57,796 nt of DNA, taken from NCBI GenBank assembly GCA_036389375.1, contig DASVQA010000151.1, positions 1-57,796 on the forward strand, written 5' to 3'. This document shows, piece by piece, positions 25,536 to 36,100 of this stretch. How positions within the stretch are numbered: position 1 is the stretch's first letter; each line of letters starts with the position of its first letter. The translations under genes were made by a program, and so were the position numbers. The stretch comes from QHXQ01 sp036389375 (GTDB taxonomy: Bacteria; Acidobacteriota; Blastocatellia; Pyrinomonadales; Pyrinomonadaceae). Below the pieces are notes generated by a model. That model did no database searches. It was given only the letters and a program-made list of their open reading frames with translations, and was not told the origin of the DNA.

Positions 25536-27302
25536 TCAACGCTGGGGCGGCTTCGCACCCTCGCCCGCGACCGCAGGGGGAAGCGGTGGCGGCGCGTCGG
25601 CGCTGCTGGCGGACGTGCCGGCCGGGTTGCTGTTGAGCGGCGTGGGCGCGTGCCTGTTCGCTTCGTCGTACTGCTTGAAGAGGGCCAGTTCGCGCTCGGC
25701 GTCGGATTTACGTTTGAGCCGCGTGTAGGCCAGGAACAGTTGATAGTGTACGCCGGGGTCGTCGCCGTGTAGGCTCGCGCCGCGTTGCAAGACGGGCAGC
25801 GCCTCGTCGTAGCGTTTGAGTTTGACGAGCAGCCGGCCCAGATCGTGATAGGCCGGGTAGTTGTTTGCGTCGAGCGCGATAGCGCGGCGGAGCAGGCGTT
25901 CGGCTTCGACCGACTCGCCCCGCTGTTCCGCGATGAAACCGAGATTCGTCAGCACGTCCGGGTTGTCCGGCTTGAGCGCCAGCGCGCGTTTGAAGGCCGC
26001 GATGGCATCGTCGTACTGCCCTTCGGCGCGGGCCGCGTAGCCGAGCAGGAAATAGAGGTTCGCGTCGTCGGGGAAACGCGCTAAGGCGCGGTTAAAGACG
26101 GCGCGCGCTTCCTGATAGTGCTGACTGCGAAAGTTGGCGACGCCGAGCCGTATGTAATAGATCAACTTCTCAGGGTCTAGCGCGAGCGCGCGCTCGTAAA
26201 ACTGCACCGCGTTTTCCGGCACGCGCCGCTTTAAGAGTTCTTCACCGACCATGAACTGCGCGGCGGCAAAGTTCGGGCTGAGCGCAATGGTCTTGCCCCA
26301 GTAATCGAGCGCGGTCTTGCTGTCGCCGCGTGCCGAGGCGATGAGGCCGAGCCGGTAATAAGGTTCGGCTTCGTTTGGCGCAAGTGCGGCGGCGGCCGTC
26401 AAAGCGCGCGCGGCTTCATCGAGTCGGTCAAGGTTGTAATAGCCGACGCCCAAGTTGTAGAGCACTTCAAACGTCTGCGGGCGCAAGGCGTTGGTGCGCT
26501 CGAAGAGGCGCACGGCGCGGGCATACTCGTGCGCTTCGGCGAGACTGAGGCCGAGCGTAAACAACGTGCGCGGATCGTCGGCGGCGCTTTGTTCGATCCG
26601 ATCCGCCAGCGCGCTCGCGTCCGCCGCGCGCCCCGCATGGCCATAGGCGTTGACGAGCGTGAGCAGCAGCGCCGCGTCCGTGTTGTCGCCCGACTTGATC
26701 TGGCCTGCGCCCGCCGTTACGCCGGCTGCGCGTTCGAGCAAAGGGATGGCGTGCTGATAATCGCCGCGCGCGGCGTAGAGCGCGCCGAGATTGAAGACGG
26801 CCTTCGGGTGCGCGGGGTCTAGGCGCAACACCGTCTCGAAAGTTTCGATGGCCTGATCGAGCCGTTTGGTGCGCGCAAGCAGCACGCCGAGATTGGCGAG
26901 CGCCGAGACGTGCTGCGGCTTGAACTCAAGCGCCGCGCGATACTCGCGTTCGGCTTCCTCGCCGCGCCCGCGTTGATCGAGTATGACGCCAAAGAGCGTG
27001 CGCGCGTCCGCATCGCGCGGCGCGGCGCTTATGATCTGCCGCACGCGCGCCTCCGCTTCGTCCAAGCGCCCCGCCTGCAAGAGCGCCGCCGCTTCGCCGA
27101 GCGCCGCCGCGTGACTATCATCGCGCCGGGCGGACTGTGCGGGCGCGGGCGGCGGCGGCTGTCGTCGCCGCGTTGTCTGCGCCGCGCCCAGCGCAGATGA
27201 AGTCGCGCAGAGACAGACGACCATGCACGTCGCGGCACGCGCGCGGGCGATGCGTGCAAGGGGCTTTGCGCCGGATGTTTGTCTATGCCGCGAAGTGTTC
27301 AT
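25536..27302 (-). CDS. Exported TPR-repeat protein (copy 2)
   Basis: A 588-residue protein with an N-terminal export signal (CMVVCLCATSSALGAAQ at about 26-42), a Pro-rich linker and about 13 consecutive tetratricopeptide repeats from residue 70 to 540 (GRLDEAEARVRQIISAAP; HVSALANLGVLLARTKR; KAVFNLGALYAARGDYQHA). The tail is low-complexity Pro/Ala. It is paralogous to the TPR lipoprotein at 6781-8289 but has no obvious lipobox. It lies 23 bases behind a small exported protein and in the same direction as Oar-type receptor copy 2, so it may act with them at the cell envelope (inference). No Shine-Dalgarno is evident at the ATG. Confidence 0.87.
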   Translation of the reverse strand: MNTSRHRQTSGAKPLARIARARAATCMVVCLCATSSALGAAQTTRRRQPPPPAPAQSARRDDSHAAALGEAAALLQAGRLDEAEARVRQIISAAPRDADARTLFGVILDQRGRGEEAEREYRAALEFKPQHVSALANLGVLLARTKRLDQAIETFETVLRLDPAHPKAVFNLGALYAARGDYQHAIPLLERAAGVTAGAGQIKSGDNTDAALLLTLVNAYGHAGRAADASALADRIEQSAADDPRTLFTLGLSLAEAHEYARAVRLFERTNALRPQTFEVLYNLGVGYYNLDRLDEAARALTAAAALAPNEAEPYYRLGLIASARGDSKTALDYWGKTIALSPNFAAAQFMVGEELLKRRVPENAVQFYERALALDPEKLIYYIRLGVANFRSQHYQEARAVFNRALARFPDDANLYFLLGYAARAEGQYDDAIAAFKRALALKPDNPDVLTNLGFIAEQRGESVEAERLLRRAIALDANNYPAYHDLGRLLVKLKRYDEALPVLQRGASLHGDDPGVHYQLFLAYTRLKRKSDAERELALFKQYDEANRHAPTPLNSNPAGTSASSADAPPPLPPAVAGEGAKPPQR

Positions 27303-27325
27303 GCACTGAAGTCGGCGGTCGGCTC

Positions 27326-27991
27326 TTACTCTCCGCCCGTCGTCGCCTTGATGAATTTTGCTTCGTCGCCGGGCGTGACGAAGATGGACTTGCGTTTGAT
27401 CTCCCGACCTTCAAGTTCGCCGGAATCGGGCCGCTTGCCGGAGATGAATTGGATGCGCTCGCGGTAGTCGCCCGCTGTCTTTTCATCACGATACCAGACG
27501 CGCTGGCGTTTCGCTTCGTTCTCTTCGGTGTAGCCGATGGTGTAACGGTCGTCGTAGCGTTGCCCGCCCATCGCGGTATAGACGTTGCCGTTGGGCGCAA
27601 GCCGCAGGTCGTCGTAGTGCGGCGGCTCTGCGTATTCCAGCACGATCTCTTTGACCCACTGGCCGTCGGCGAAGACGATCTGTAGCTTGCCGACTTTGAG
27701 ATCGTTGTAGAGCACGCGTATGTCCTTCTTGTCCTTGCCCTCGTGGCGCAGGGCGTCCGGTTTTTCCTGACCCGGCTTGCGGTTGCCGTTGACGAAGACG
27801 GCTTGCAGCGCGGTCGGGACATCCATGCCGAGTTTGACGCCGAGGATGTTGTCTTCGTGCTCCTTGCCGCCGATGCTCTTGACCTGTTCGCCCTGCGCCG
27901 CCGCAAACTGCGCGCCGCTCAAAACGAGTATGAATACGATGCCGGCGCAGAGCGCCAGCCCGCTGCCCTGTCTCTTGTACCCTGCCTTCAT
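27326..27991 (-). CDS. Exported protein of unknown function
   Basis: A 221-residue protein with a clear signal peptide (IVFILVLSGAQFAAAQ) and a soluble, charged mature part beginning EQVKSIGGKEHEDNILGVKLGM and containing DVPTALQAVFVNGNRKPGQ and YTIGYTEENEAKRQRVWY. I do not recognise the family; the opening GVKLGMDVPTALQAVF vaguely recalls small periplasmic repeats that sense or bind ligands. The ATG at 27991 has AGGAG eight bases upstream and was preferred to the longer frame from 28072. It sits between receptor copy 2 and TPR copy 2, all on one strand, with a strong terminator between it and the receptor gene. Confidence 0.8.
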   Translation of the reverse strand: MKAGYKRQGSGLALCAGIVFILVLSGAQFAAAQGEQVKSIGGKEHEDNILGVKLGMDVPTALQAVFVNGNRKPGQEKPDALRHEGKDKKDIRVLYNDLKVGKLQIVFADGQWVKEIVLEYAEPPHYDDLRLAPNGNVYTAMGGQRYDDRYTIGYTEENEAKRQRVWYRDEKTAGDYRERIQFISGKRPDSGELEGREIKRKSIFVTPGDEAKFIKATTGGE

Positions 27992-28029
27992 GCTCTCAAC
28001 TCCTGCCTGCGTTGTTGCTTTGCGGGGGC

Positions 28030-28075
28030 ATAAATTAAGCGAGTGGCGGGCCATCTTGCGCGGGCCCGCCACTCG
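28030..28075 (-). terminator. Rho-independent terminator after TonB receptor copy 2
   Basis: A perfect 13-base stem, CGAGTGGCGGGCC (minus strand 28075-28063) against GGCCCGCCACTCG (28052-28040), with a 10-base loop. On the minus strand it is followed by CTTAATTTAT. It should end most receptor transcripts before the two downstream genes, giving stepped expression. Confidence 0.82.
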
Positions 28076-28112
28076 AACTTGCCAGTGCTTAAGCTCGTCG
28101 TTTCCGACCGAG

Positions 28113-31100
28113 CTAGAAGATCAGTTTGAGCGAGAACTCCATCTGCCGCCGTCGCTGTTCGCTCAGGTCGCGCCCGAAGTCGTTCGTGTTGTTGATGTCG
28201 CCGTTCGGCGCTGACCGGTTGACGCGGTTCAGCACGTTGTAGGCGGAGAAACGGAACTGGACGTTGAACGCCTCGCTAATGGCAGGCACGGGGAAATTCT
28301 TAAAGAGCGAAGCATCCCAGTAGAACTGCTTGCGCCCCTTGAAGACGTTGCGCCCTAGCGTGCCGATGTGCGGCCCGCCCGGATCGCTGGCGAACACGGG
28401 CGTCGTCGCACATCTGAAGGCGGCGCGGTTGAACTGTCGCCCGGCGGCCCGGTCAGCCGCCGTCGGCGTCGGATCGCCGATCAGATCGACGCGCCCGCCG
28501 TTGCAGGTGACGTTGAAGTGCGGCCCCGATTGCAACTGAATGATGTTGTTCAGTTGGAAGCCGCCGATCACATAGTCGAGCGCCTTCGGCAGTTCTTTCC
28601 CGTAGCGCCGATTGCGCCCGAGCGGCAGATCGTAGACGTTCGAGAAGGTGAAGCGGTGGCGGATGTCCGTGTCGGCGCTGCCGCGATCAAGTTCGGGGTG
28701 GAGCGGATTATCGGGGCCGCAATCGCGTGCGCTTGCGCCGCCCGCACAGATGCCGCCCGGCGAAGTGTCAATCGCGTGCGACCAAGTGTAGGTAGACAGG
28801 ACTGACAGCCCGCGCGAGAAGCGTTTCTCAAGTTTGGTCTGCAACGCATCGTAACGCGAACTGCCGTTGTAGCGCGTCGCAATCACCGTGTTGATGCCGC
28901 TGACTTCGCGCGAACCGGGGCCGCCTTCATCATTCGCCGTGCCGATATTGGTCAGCGTCAGCAGATTGCGCCCCAATGAACCGACATAAGCGACCTCCGC
29001 GAGCCAGTTCGGCGCGAACTCGTATTGCCCTGTGAGATTGTACTGGTGGTACATCTCGTCGCGCCGATTTGGATCGACGAAGAGGATCGTGCCGCCGGTC
29101 GGCGCGGCGAAGCGTGTGCCGGGCGCGGCCGAGACGACCGGCGCGGTCGGCACACCGCGATCAAACAGGTAACGCTGCGTGAGTATGGAGAACTGACAAC
29201 CGCCGGGGTTGGTGATCGGCGTGCAGCCGTAGCTGGCTGCGCCCGTGCCGGGGTTGGCGGTGAGTGGCTGCGTGGCGCTCACGTCGGTCGAGTAGAGGAT
29301 GCCGTAGCCGCCGCGCAGGACGAGTTTTTTGTCGGAGCGGAAGCCGCTGTAGGCGAAGCCGATGCGCGGGCCGAAGTTGTTCTTGTCGGTGAAGGCGAGG
29401 TCGCGCCCGCCGGGTGCATTCTCGCCCGCGAGCACGAGCGTTCGGGTCGCGGGTTCAAAATTGGCCTGTTGGTTGAAGCGTTCGGTCGGCGCAGTGAAGA
29501 TGTCGTAGCGCAGCCCGAGGTTGAGCGTCAGATCGGAGCGCGCCTTCCAGTCGTCCTGCACGAAGAAGGCCACCTCTTTGTTGGACTGGAAGTAGGGGCC
29601 GCCCGGATCGCCGCGCCCGACGAAGCCCGGCGCGTAGCCGAGCAGGAAGTTGGCGAGCGACGAACCGGCGTCGTTCGGGCCGATGCCGTTGTAGTTGCCG
29701 GCGACGAAGCCGCTGCCCGTCGTGCCGTACTGATAGTTGCCCTTCGTGCCGTTGTTGCGCCCGCCGTCGTAGTTGCTGTTCTGGCGCACGCGCAGGTCGC
29801 CGCCGACTTTGAAGGTCGAGTTGCCATGCACGACCGTGACGGCGTCGGCGAAGTTGAAGTTGTTCGACAGGAAATAGAACGGGCCGCCGTCGCCGGTAAA
29901 CTCGGTGGCGCGATCCTCGTTCGTCAGGTTATCAACGATGCCGACGAGCACGATGCCGCTTGAGTTGGGGCCGAGATTGATGTTCGGCGCACCGAGTCGC
30001 GCGGAGATGTCGGGGGCGAAGCCGCCCGCGCCGTTAACGCCCGTGTTGAAGATGCCGATCTGCACGCGGTTCACGCCGAAGCGCGCATCGTTGACGATGG
30101 TGGGCGAGATGGTGTGCGTGTCGCCCATCGTAAAGCCGCGCGAGTTGCCGAACTCGTCACCGGCGGAAGGGCCGGCGGGCAGGTCATTGCCCGTCGGCGA
30201 CGAACCGAGCGGGAAGAAGTTGTCGCGGCTGCGCGCCGTCTGCGACTTGCTGTAGCGCGCGAAGAAAGAGTTGTTTTCCAGTATGCGGTGATCGATCCGC
30301 ACGTCGTAGCTATCAACGTTCGCGTGCTCTTTGCGGTTGGTCCGATAGTTGCGCCCGATGCCGGGCAGGTTCGGGAGCGGGAACGCGTTCACGTAGTTGA
30401 GCGCAAACTGCGAGAGCGGGCCGCAGGTCGTACAGCGCCGCAGATCGTTACCCGGAATCGGATTGCCGTTCGGGTCGAAGAGTGTGCCGATGGGCGCGGT
30501 GACCGTGCCGCCTCTGGCTAAGGTGATGGTGCGCGACGTGCCGGGCTGAATCAGTTCACCGAAATCACCGACGCGCATGCGTGCGGTCGGGACGGGGACG
30601 GCTTGCGGGTCGCCCGTGCCGCCGAAGATCGGCGTCGAGTTGCGCTGCCCGTTGAGCGAGAAGAAGAAGAAGGTCTTGTTGCGCCCGTTGTAGAGACGCG
30701 GGCCGCCTTCGCCGAAGTGCGGCAGGAAGACGGGGCCGCCGACCGTGCCGTAATAGTTGTGCGTCACGTAGTTGGGCACGCGGTTGGTCAGGTCGTCGTC
30801 AAACTGCGAAGCGGCGGCGCTCAGGAAACGCCCCTGATAAACTTCGGCGGCCGTGCCGTGCACGTCGTTGCCGCCGGACTTGAAGGTGGTCGAGATGATG
30901 CCGCCGCCCGCGCGCCCTGATTCAGCCGAAGGCACGCTCGTCTCGATCTTGAACTCGGCGATGGCGTCCGGGTTCGGATAGATGGCGATCTGGCCGAACT
31001 GCGACTCGTTGTTGTCCACGCCGTCGAGCGTGAAGTTGTTGTTGGTGGCGCGTGCGCCGTTAACGACGAGCACAGAACCGCCGGATTCGCGGAAGCGCGT

Positions 31101-31694
31101 GGACTCTGTGTTGTTCTGCCCGCCGCCGCCCGCGACGAAGTTGCCGCCGCCGCCGAGGAGACCCAGATTCGGGCGCGTCACGCCGGGCGAGAGCGCCGCC
31201 AAGAGCGTAAAGTTGCGCTGCGGGATCGGCAGGTCTGTAACTTGCCGCCCCGTGATCAGATCGCCGCGCACGCTCGTCTCGCTTTCGACGACCGGCCCTT
31301 CGCCCGTCACCGTGACCACGTCGCCCGTGACCGCGCCGATCTCAAGCTGCGCGTCAATCGGCACGCGCGCGTTCGTCTCGACCACGATTGGCTCGCGCAC
31401 GAGTTTCTTAAAACCCTGCTGCTCGAACTCGACGCGATAGTTGCCGGGGTTCAGGTTGGTGATCGTGTAGGTGCCGTCCTCGCCGCTTGTGACCGGCTCG
31501 GTGGCGACGTTGGTGGCGATGTTCGTGGCGGTGACTTTCGCGCCGGCGATAACTGCGCCATTCGGGTCGTTGACCGTGCCGACGATTGTGCCCTTGTTGT
31601 TCTGCGCGGAGAGCGGCAACGCCGACGCGAGCAGGCAGGCAAGCAACGCACACAGCCGCAGGCCGGCCGGTGGCTTCATCCAGAGTTTCTTCAT
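28113..31694 (-). CDS. Oar-type TonB-dependent receptor (copy 2)
   Basis: A 1193-residue outer-membrane receptor with the same plan as copy 1: signal peptide ending PLSAQ, carboxypeptidase-regulatory domain (VNDPNGAVIAGAKVTATN; DGTYTITNLNPGNYRVEFEQ), a plug (VTDLPIPQRNFTLLAALSPG; TNNNFTLDGVDNNESQFG; IAEFKIETSVPSAESGRAGG) and a long barrel ending in the usual aromatic residue (LKLIF). The Gly/Asn-rich plug segment is typical of acidobacterial members. The ATG at 31694 has GAGG seven bases upstream and a normal signal peptide; the frame otherwise extends to 31805. The substrate is unknown. It is followed by a terminator, a small exported protein and TPR copy 2. Confidence 0.9.
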   Translation of the reverse strand: MKKLWMKPPAGLRLCALLACLLASALPLSAQNNKGTIVGTVNDPNGAVIAGAKVTATNIATNVATEPVTSGEDGTYTITNLNPGNYRVEFEQQGFKKLVREPIVVETNARVPIDAQLEIGAVTGDVVTVTGEGPVVESETSVRGDLITGRQVTDLPIPQRNFTLLAALSPGVTRPNLGLLGGGGNFVAGGGGQNNTESTRFRESGGSVLVVNGARATNNNFTLDGVDNNESQFGQIAIYPNPDAIAEFKIETSVPSAESGRAGGGIISTTFKSGGNDVHGTAAEVYQGRFLSAAASQFDDDLTNRVPNYVTHNYYGTVGGPVFLPHFGEGGPRLYNGRNKTFFFFSLNGQRNSTPIFGGTGDPQAVPVPTARMRVGDFGELIQPGTSRTITLARGGTVTAPIGTLFDPNGNPIPGNDLRRCTTCGPLSQFALNYVNAFPLPNLPGIGRNYRTNRKEHANVDSYDVRIDHRILENNSFFARYSKSQTARSRDNFFPLGSSPTGNDLPAGPSAGDEFGNSRGFTMGDTHTISPTIVNDARFGVNRVQIGIFNTGVNGAGGFAPDISARLGAPNINLGPNSSGIVLVGIVDNLTNEDRATEFTGDGGPFYFLSNNFNFADAVTVVHGNSTFKVGGDLRVRQNSNYDGGRNNGTKGNYQYGTTGSGFVAGNYNGIGPNDAGSSLANFLLGYAPGFVGRGDPGGPYFQSNKEVAFFVQDDWKARSDLTLNLGLRYDIFTAPTERFNQQANFEPATRTLVLAGENAPGGRDLAFTDKNNFGPRIGFAYSGFRSDKKLVLRGGYGILYSTDVSATQPLTANPGTGAASYGCTPITNPGGCQFSILTQRYLFDRGVPTAPVVSAAPGTRFAAPTGGTILFVDPNRRDEMYHQYNLTGQYEFAPNWLAEVAYVGSLGRNLLTLTNIGTANDEGGPGSREVSGINTVIATRYNGSSRYDALQTKLEKRFSRGLSVLSTYTWSHAIDTSPGGICAGGASARDCGPDNPLHPELDRGSADTDIRHRFTFSNVYDLPLGRNRRYGKELPKALDYVIGGFQLNNIIQLQSGPHFNVTCNGGRVDLIGDPTPTAADRAAGRQFNRAAFRCATTPVFASDPGGPHIGTLGRNVFKGRKQFYWDASLFKNFPVPAISEAFNVQFRFSAYNVLNRVNRSAPNGDINNTNDFGRDLSEQRRRQMEFSLKLIF

Positions 31695-32048
31695 AGCTGG
31701 GCCTCGCAATGTGGAGATGCCGTCGAGATGCTGCTTCTTGCTACACGCACCGCAGGACTGATCGGGAGTTCGCGCACCGAGCAGCCAAGGGAAAGAGCAA
31801 CCCATTCGGCCAGAGATTGAATTTTTAGAGCTGAATTACTTTCGGAAACGCGTCTAGGCAGTTTGTTGCTTATCCGAACGAAGGTTTTTAATACAGAATT
31901 CCCTTCCCTGTCAAATCTTTTTTGCGGTGGCGGCCCGAGCGCGCCGCGCCAGCAAAAAGCGGCGCTAACGTGGGGCGCGGATGAACTTCAAACGCGCGCC
32001 ACTGACCGCACGCAAATCGCCAGTGCGCCGCGCGCGACGGGCGACGCC
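31695..32048. promoter_or_regulatory. Intergenic region upstream of TonB receptor copy 2
   Basis: 354 bases without a gene. An A/T-rich patch at 31806-31925 stands out from the GC-rich surroundings. It contains a minus-strand TTGACA (31914-31909) and TATTAA (31893-31888), but the spacer is only 15 bases, so this promoter is tentative. The rest, towards the nitrilase stop, shows nothing recognisable. Confidence 0.4.
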
Positions 32049-33077
32049 TTATGCCGGTTCGTCGCCGTGCGGCGCAGCCAGACGCCGTTTGGCTTCGTCG
32101 ATCAGCCGGTTGTTCTGTTCATAAGAGAGTTCGTCGTGCGGCTGCGCGTCGGCTGCGCGCGGCGGGTACTGATGGCGCGCGTAGACGGGATACGCCTCCG
32201 TGCGCAGGTGCGCGAGCATGTGATGACCGCGCCGCGCCGCGCGCTCGTGCCTGAGCGCAGAGATGTCAACAGGCGCGACGACGATGCGCTCGCCGGGGCC
32301 GGGCGCAGCTTCGGCGAGCATGCGCCCGTCGAAGTCTATGACCTGACTGCCGCCGGGCCACGAATAGGGCGGATAGTGTTTGAGGCTCGCGCCCTGATTG
32401 GCGGCGACGACGTAAGCCGTGTTCTCCAAAGCGCGGCAGCGGTTCACAATCGTCCACCACGCGAGCGGCTCGGTTGCGCCCCACGGCTCCATGTAGGCCG
32501 AGACGCGCACCAGCACCTCCGCGCCGTTCGCGGCGAGTTGCCGCAGGGCTTCGGGAAAGAGCCAGTCATAACAGATCGCGCAACCGATCCGGCCGATCTC
32601 CGTGTCCGCCACCGGAAAGAGCGGCTCGTCGTAACCGGCCAGATCATGCGGGCTGGTGTGGACTTCATACGGCAGCCACGTGTTCACCTTGCGATACTTG
32701 TAGAGGATGCCTGTCGGGCCGATGAGACAAGTGGTATTGAAGACCGCGCCCGGCCACTTCGGATCGACTTCGAGCATCGTGCCCGTCTGGATATAGATGT
32801 TGTAGGCGCGCGCCTTTCCTTCCAGCCGCTCCGTGTGTTCATTCGGGATGAGCACGGCCAGTTTCGCGCGCAACTCGGCGATGGTCGCAAACACCGGCGC
32901 GGCGTGGGCAAATTCAGGAAAGACCACGAGCCGCACGGGCAGGAACGGGAGCGCGCCCGCCACCGCCGCGTCGATCATCTGGCACACGCGGTCTGTGTTG
33001 CGGCGCATCTCGCGGCGCTCAACGGGGTTTGGTTGATCGGTCTGACAGGCGGCGACGGAATAACGTATGTGCTGCAT
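32049..33077 (-). CDS. Carbon-nitrogen hydrolase (nitrilase superfamily)
   Basis: A 342-residue cytoplasmic enzyme with the Glu-Lys-Cys triad of the superfamily: VVFPEFAHA (Glu), YRKVNTW (Lys) and GCAICYDWLFPEALR (Cys), plus the usual GRIGCAICYD core and NGAEVLVRVSAYMEP. Members hydrolyse nitriles, amides or carbamoyl compounds; the substrate is not evident. It is a little longer than a typical 270-300 residue amidase. The gene lies 47 bases behind the TPR-VCBS-UnbV gene on the same strand, so it could be at the end of that operon, but no functional link is obvious. Confidence 0.88.
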   Translation of the reverse strand: MQHIRYSVAACQTDQPNPVERREMRRNTDRVCQMIDAAVAGALPFLPVRLVVFPEFAHAAPVFATIAELRAKLAVLIPNEHTERLEGKARAYNIYIQTGTMLEVDPKWPGAVFNTTCLIGPTGILYKYRKVNTWLPYEVHTSPHDLAGYDEPLFPVADTEIGRIGCAICYDWLFPEALRQLAANGAEVLVRVSAYMEPWGATEPLAWWTIVNRCRALENTAYVVAANQGASLKHYPPYSWPGGSQVIDFDGRMLAEAAPGPGERIVVAPVDISALRHERAARRGHHMLAHLRTEAYPVYARHQYPPRAADAQPHDELSYEQNNRLIDEAKRRLAAPHGDEPA

Positions 33078-33124
33078 AAAACTTCAAGGCCGACGAGCAG
33101 GAGCGATGTGGCCGACGGGCGCGT

Positions 33125-36100
33125 TCATCGATCACCCGTCAGGAGTTGCGCGAGCGGTCTGGTGACGACGCGCGTGTTGTAGCGTTCAATGTAAGCCGCG
33201 CGCGCAGGCGTCAACGGATATGCTTCGGGCGCGGTGTAAGGGTAACGGGTCATGGCGTGGAACGGGAGCGGCGCGAGCATGTCGGGGCTGGCCGATTGAA
33301 TGTTCATCTCCTTGCTGAAGCCGTCGGCGTAGAGCAGAAAGGTGCGCGTCCAACCGGGCGCAAGCGGCGCGAGCGCCCCCGCGTCGAACGAGAGACTTAG
33401 CTCGTCGCCCGTGCGGGCGACGACGAACATATCGTCGGCGGCGGTCAATAACTCGCGCACGTCGCCCTCGCGCGTGTAGCGACCGGGAAAGACGCGCCAG
33501 GGCGTCGTGCGCGACACACGCGCGTAATCATAAAGGGTGGGCGTGCGCCCGTCCGGCGCAACCTCCTGCGAGAAGCCGCGCCAGTGCAGTTCGGCGCGCG
33601 CAGGTTCGAGGCGCGTCAACGCAAGCGGGGCGTCGCCGCCCGACGTGTCCACGAGAATCTGATCCCAGTAGACGCGCATGTTCGTCACGATGCGGACTTC
33701 GCTGCTCGTTGCGCGGAGCTTGCCCGTCAACTCGACCACGAGCGTCTGCGGGCGGCCGACCGGGATGCCGATGTTCTCGATCACCGTGCGCCACGCGCCC
33801 TGTTCATCTTTGACCTGCAAGGCAGGCGGCTGCATGGCGAGTTGCTGCTGCGCCGCCGCCACGTTGTCGCTCGAATAGGCGTAATCCGTCCAGCCTGTGA
33901 GCAGCAGCAGCACGCGCCGCTGCGCTGCCTGTTCGGTGAGACCGAGATCGAGCGTCAGCGTGTGCGGCGCGGCGTAACCGCGAATCGGGTGGCGTGTGAA
34001 ATCGTCTGGATAGAGGCGGTCGAGCTTTGCGATCTGCGCGCGCACGTCATGTTCGTGTTCGTCGTGCGCTGCGCGGGGCGGGCGCGCGGCGCTCGTCGTG
34101 TAGAGTTTGAAGGGCGGCGGCGCATCGCGCAGCCCTTCGGCCGGATAGACGTTGACGCCCGCCGGATGCGCGACGGCGACGAGTTGCAGGCGATCAACGT
34201 AGAGCGCCTCTTCGAGTTCGTTGGTGACGCGCAGTTCATAACGCCCGTTGCGCGGCTTCAGTTGGTCAGCCCGTATGCGGACGTATTCGTCCGGGTCGGG
34301 CGTATTGAAGAGTCCGGGCGCGAGCCAGTCGCCCATCTCGCCGCCACCCATGAAGTCGGTCACGAACTCGAAGCGCGCGCCGTTCCACGTGTAGAGAAAC
34401 GGGCACGACGAAGGTTTGCGATCAAGCTCCGTCACGGTGACGGACGCGAGCGCCGAGCCGCGCCCGTTGGTGCGTGTCGTAGTCCGGCGCGCAAGTGCCG
34501 CGCGGCCGGGCGCAAGTTCCGTCTCTGCCTGCACCGTGCCCGAAGGCCACAGCACGCGCACGGCATCGGGCGCGTTGCGCTGCCCAAGTCCGAACAGCAG
34601 ATCGGCGGGCGCGGGCGCGGGATAGGCGGCGTAAGTCTCAAGGCGCTGTTGCAGGCTGCCGGCGCGCAACTCGATCTTCGCTTCGACGGCGCTGCGATTG
34701 CTCACGCGCCCCGCGAGCCGCACGTGGATGGAGCGGTTGCGGTTGCCGCCGTCGTTACGCAGCAACTTCAGCGCGCCGAAGGCTGAACGCACAAAGAGGT
34801 CTGTGTCGCCGTCGGCGTCCACGTCGCCCGCCGCGAAGACGCGCGGCTGAAGCGGCTCGCCGTCGCCGCCCACGAGCCGCAGGTTGCGCGGCAGAGTACG
34901 CTCGCTCACGTCCGTCCACGCGCGCCCCACGTTGCGCCAGATGTTCAAGCCGCCCGTCGTCTGCCCGATGGAGAGGCGCACGAAGTCGAGCAGCCCATCG
35001 TTGTCGTAATCTAAAAACTGCGCGGCATCGTGTTCGACAAACTGTGCGTTCGTCGCATCGGCCACCGTCGTCGGCGCAGGCTCAAGCACAAACCGGCCTT
35101 GCCCGTCGCTGAGCGCCATGAAGCCCGACGCATCGGCCGCACCGAAATAGAAATCGGTGTAGCCGTCCTTGTTCACGTCGCCGGCCGCGGCGGAGGTGTA
35201 GGGCGCGGCGCGGTCGAGACCGGCTTCGGTCGCCACGTCGCGGAATGTGCCGTCGCGCATGTTACGCAGGAGCGTGGGGCGCGCGCCGTAGTTTAAGACG
35301 AGCAGATCAACGTCGCGCCGGTTGTCGTAGTCGGTCGGCACAACGGCGACCGCGTGCGCGCCTGCGCCCGCGACCTGTGCTGCCGCAGAGATGTCCGTGA
35401 ACGTGCCGTTGCCGTTATTGCGCCAGAGCATGTTGGGTGCGCCGGGAAAGTTCTGCGGGAAAGTGGCGGCATCGGTGGACGTGGGGTGGCCCAGTTTGGC
35501 CGGCGCGCGGTCGAGGAAGCCGGCGATGAAGATGTCCAGATCGCCGTCGTGGTCAACGTCCGCGAAGGCGGCGGAGATGGAGAGATAAGGATAAGCGGCG
35601 AGGCCGGTCGAGCGCGTCACGTCGGAGAAGCGTGCGCCGCCGTCGTTGTGCAAGAGTTTGACGCCCGCGCTATGGAGCACGAGCAGGTCTGCGCGCCCGT
35701 CGTTGTCGTAATCGCCCGCGCACGCGCCCAGCCCCGTGCCGGGCAAGGGCAACTTGAGCGCGCCCGCCTGCTGCGTCACATCCACGAAGCGCCCCCGCTC
35801 GTTGCGATAGAGCCGCGCGCCCGCCGCTTCGAGCGCGAATAGATCGAGCGCGCCGTCGCCGTCGAAATCGAAGAGCGTCACACCGCCGCCGAAGCGTGCG
35901 AGCAGTTCGCTCTGCGCGTCCGCATCGAGCGTGGCGCGCTCGGCCGGGCCCGTAAAGAGAGGCGCGGGCGGCAGTTGCGGGCGGGGCGCACGACCGGGCG
36001 TAGCAGGCAGCAGGCGCGCGGTCGCGTCCGTGAAGGTGACGGCGGGCGTGGCCGGGTCAACCAGATCAGGCTCCGCGCCGTTTGTGACGACGGCTTCGGC

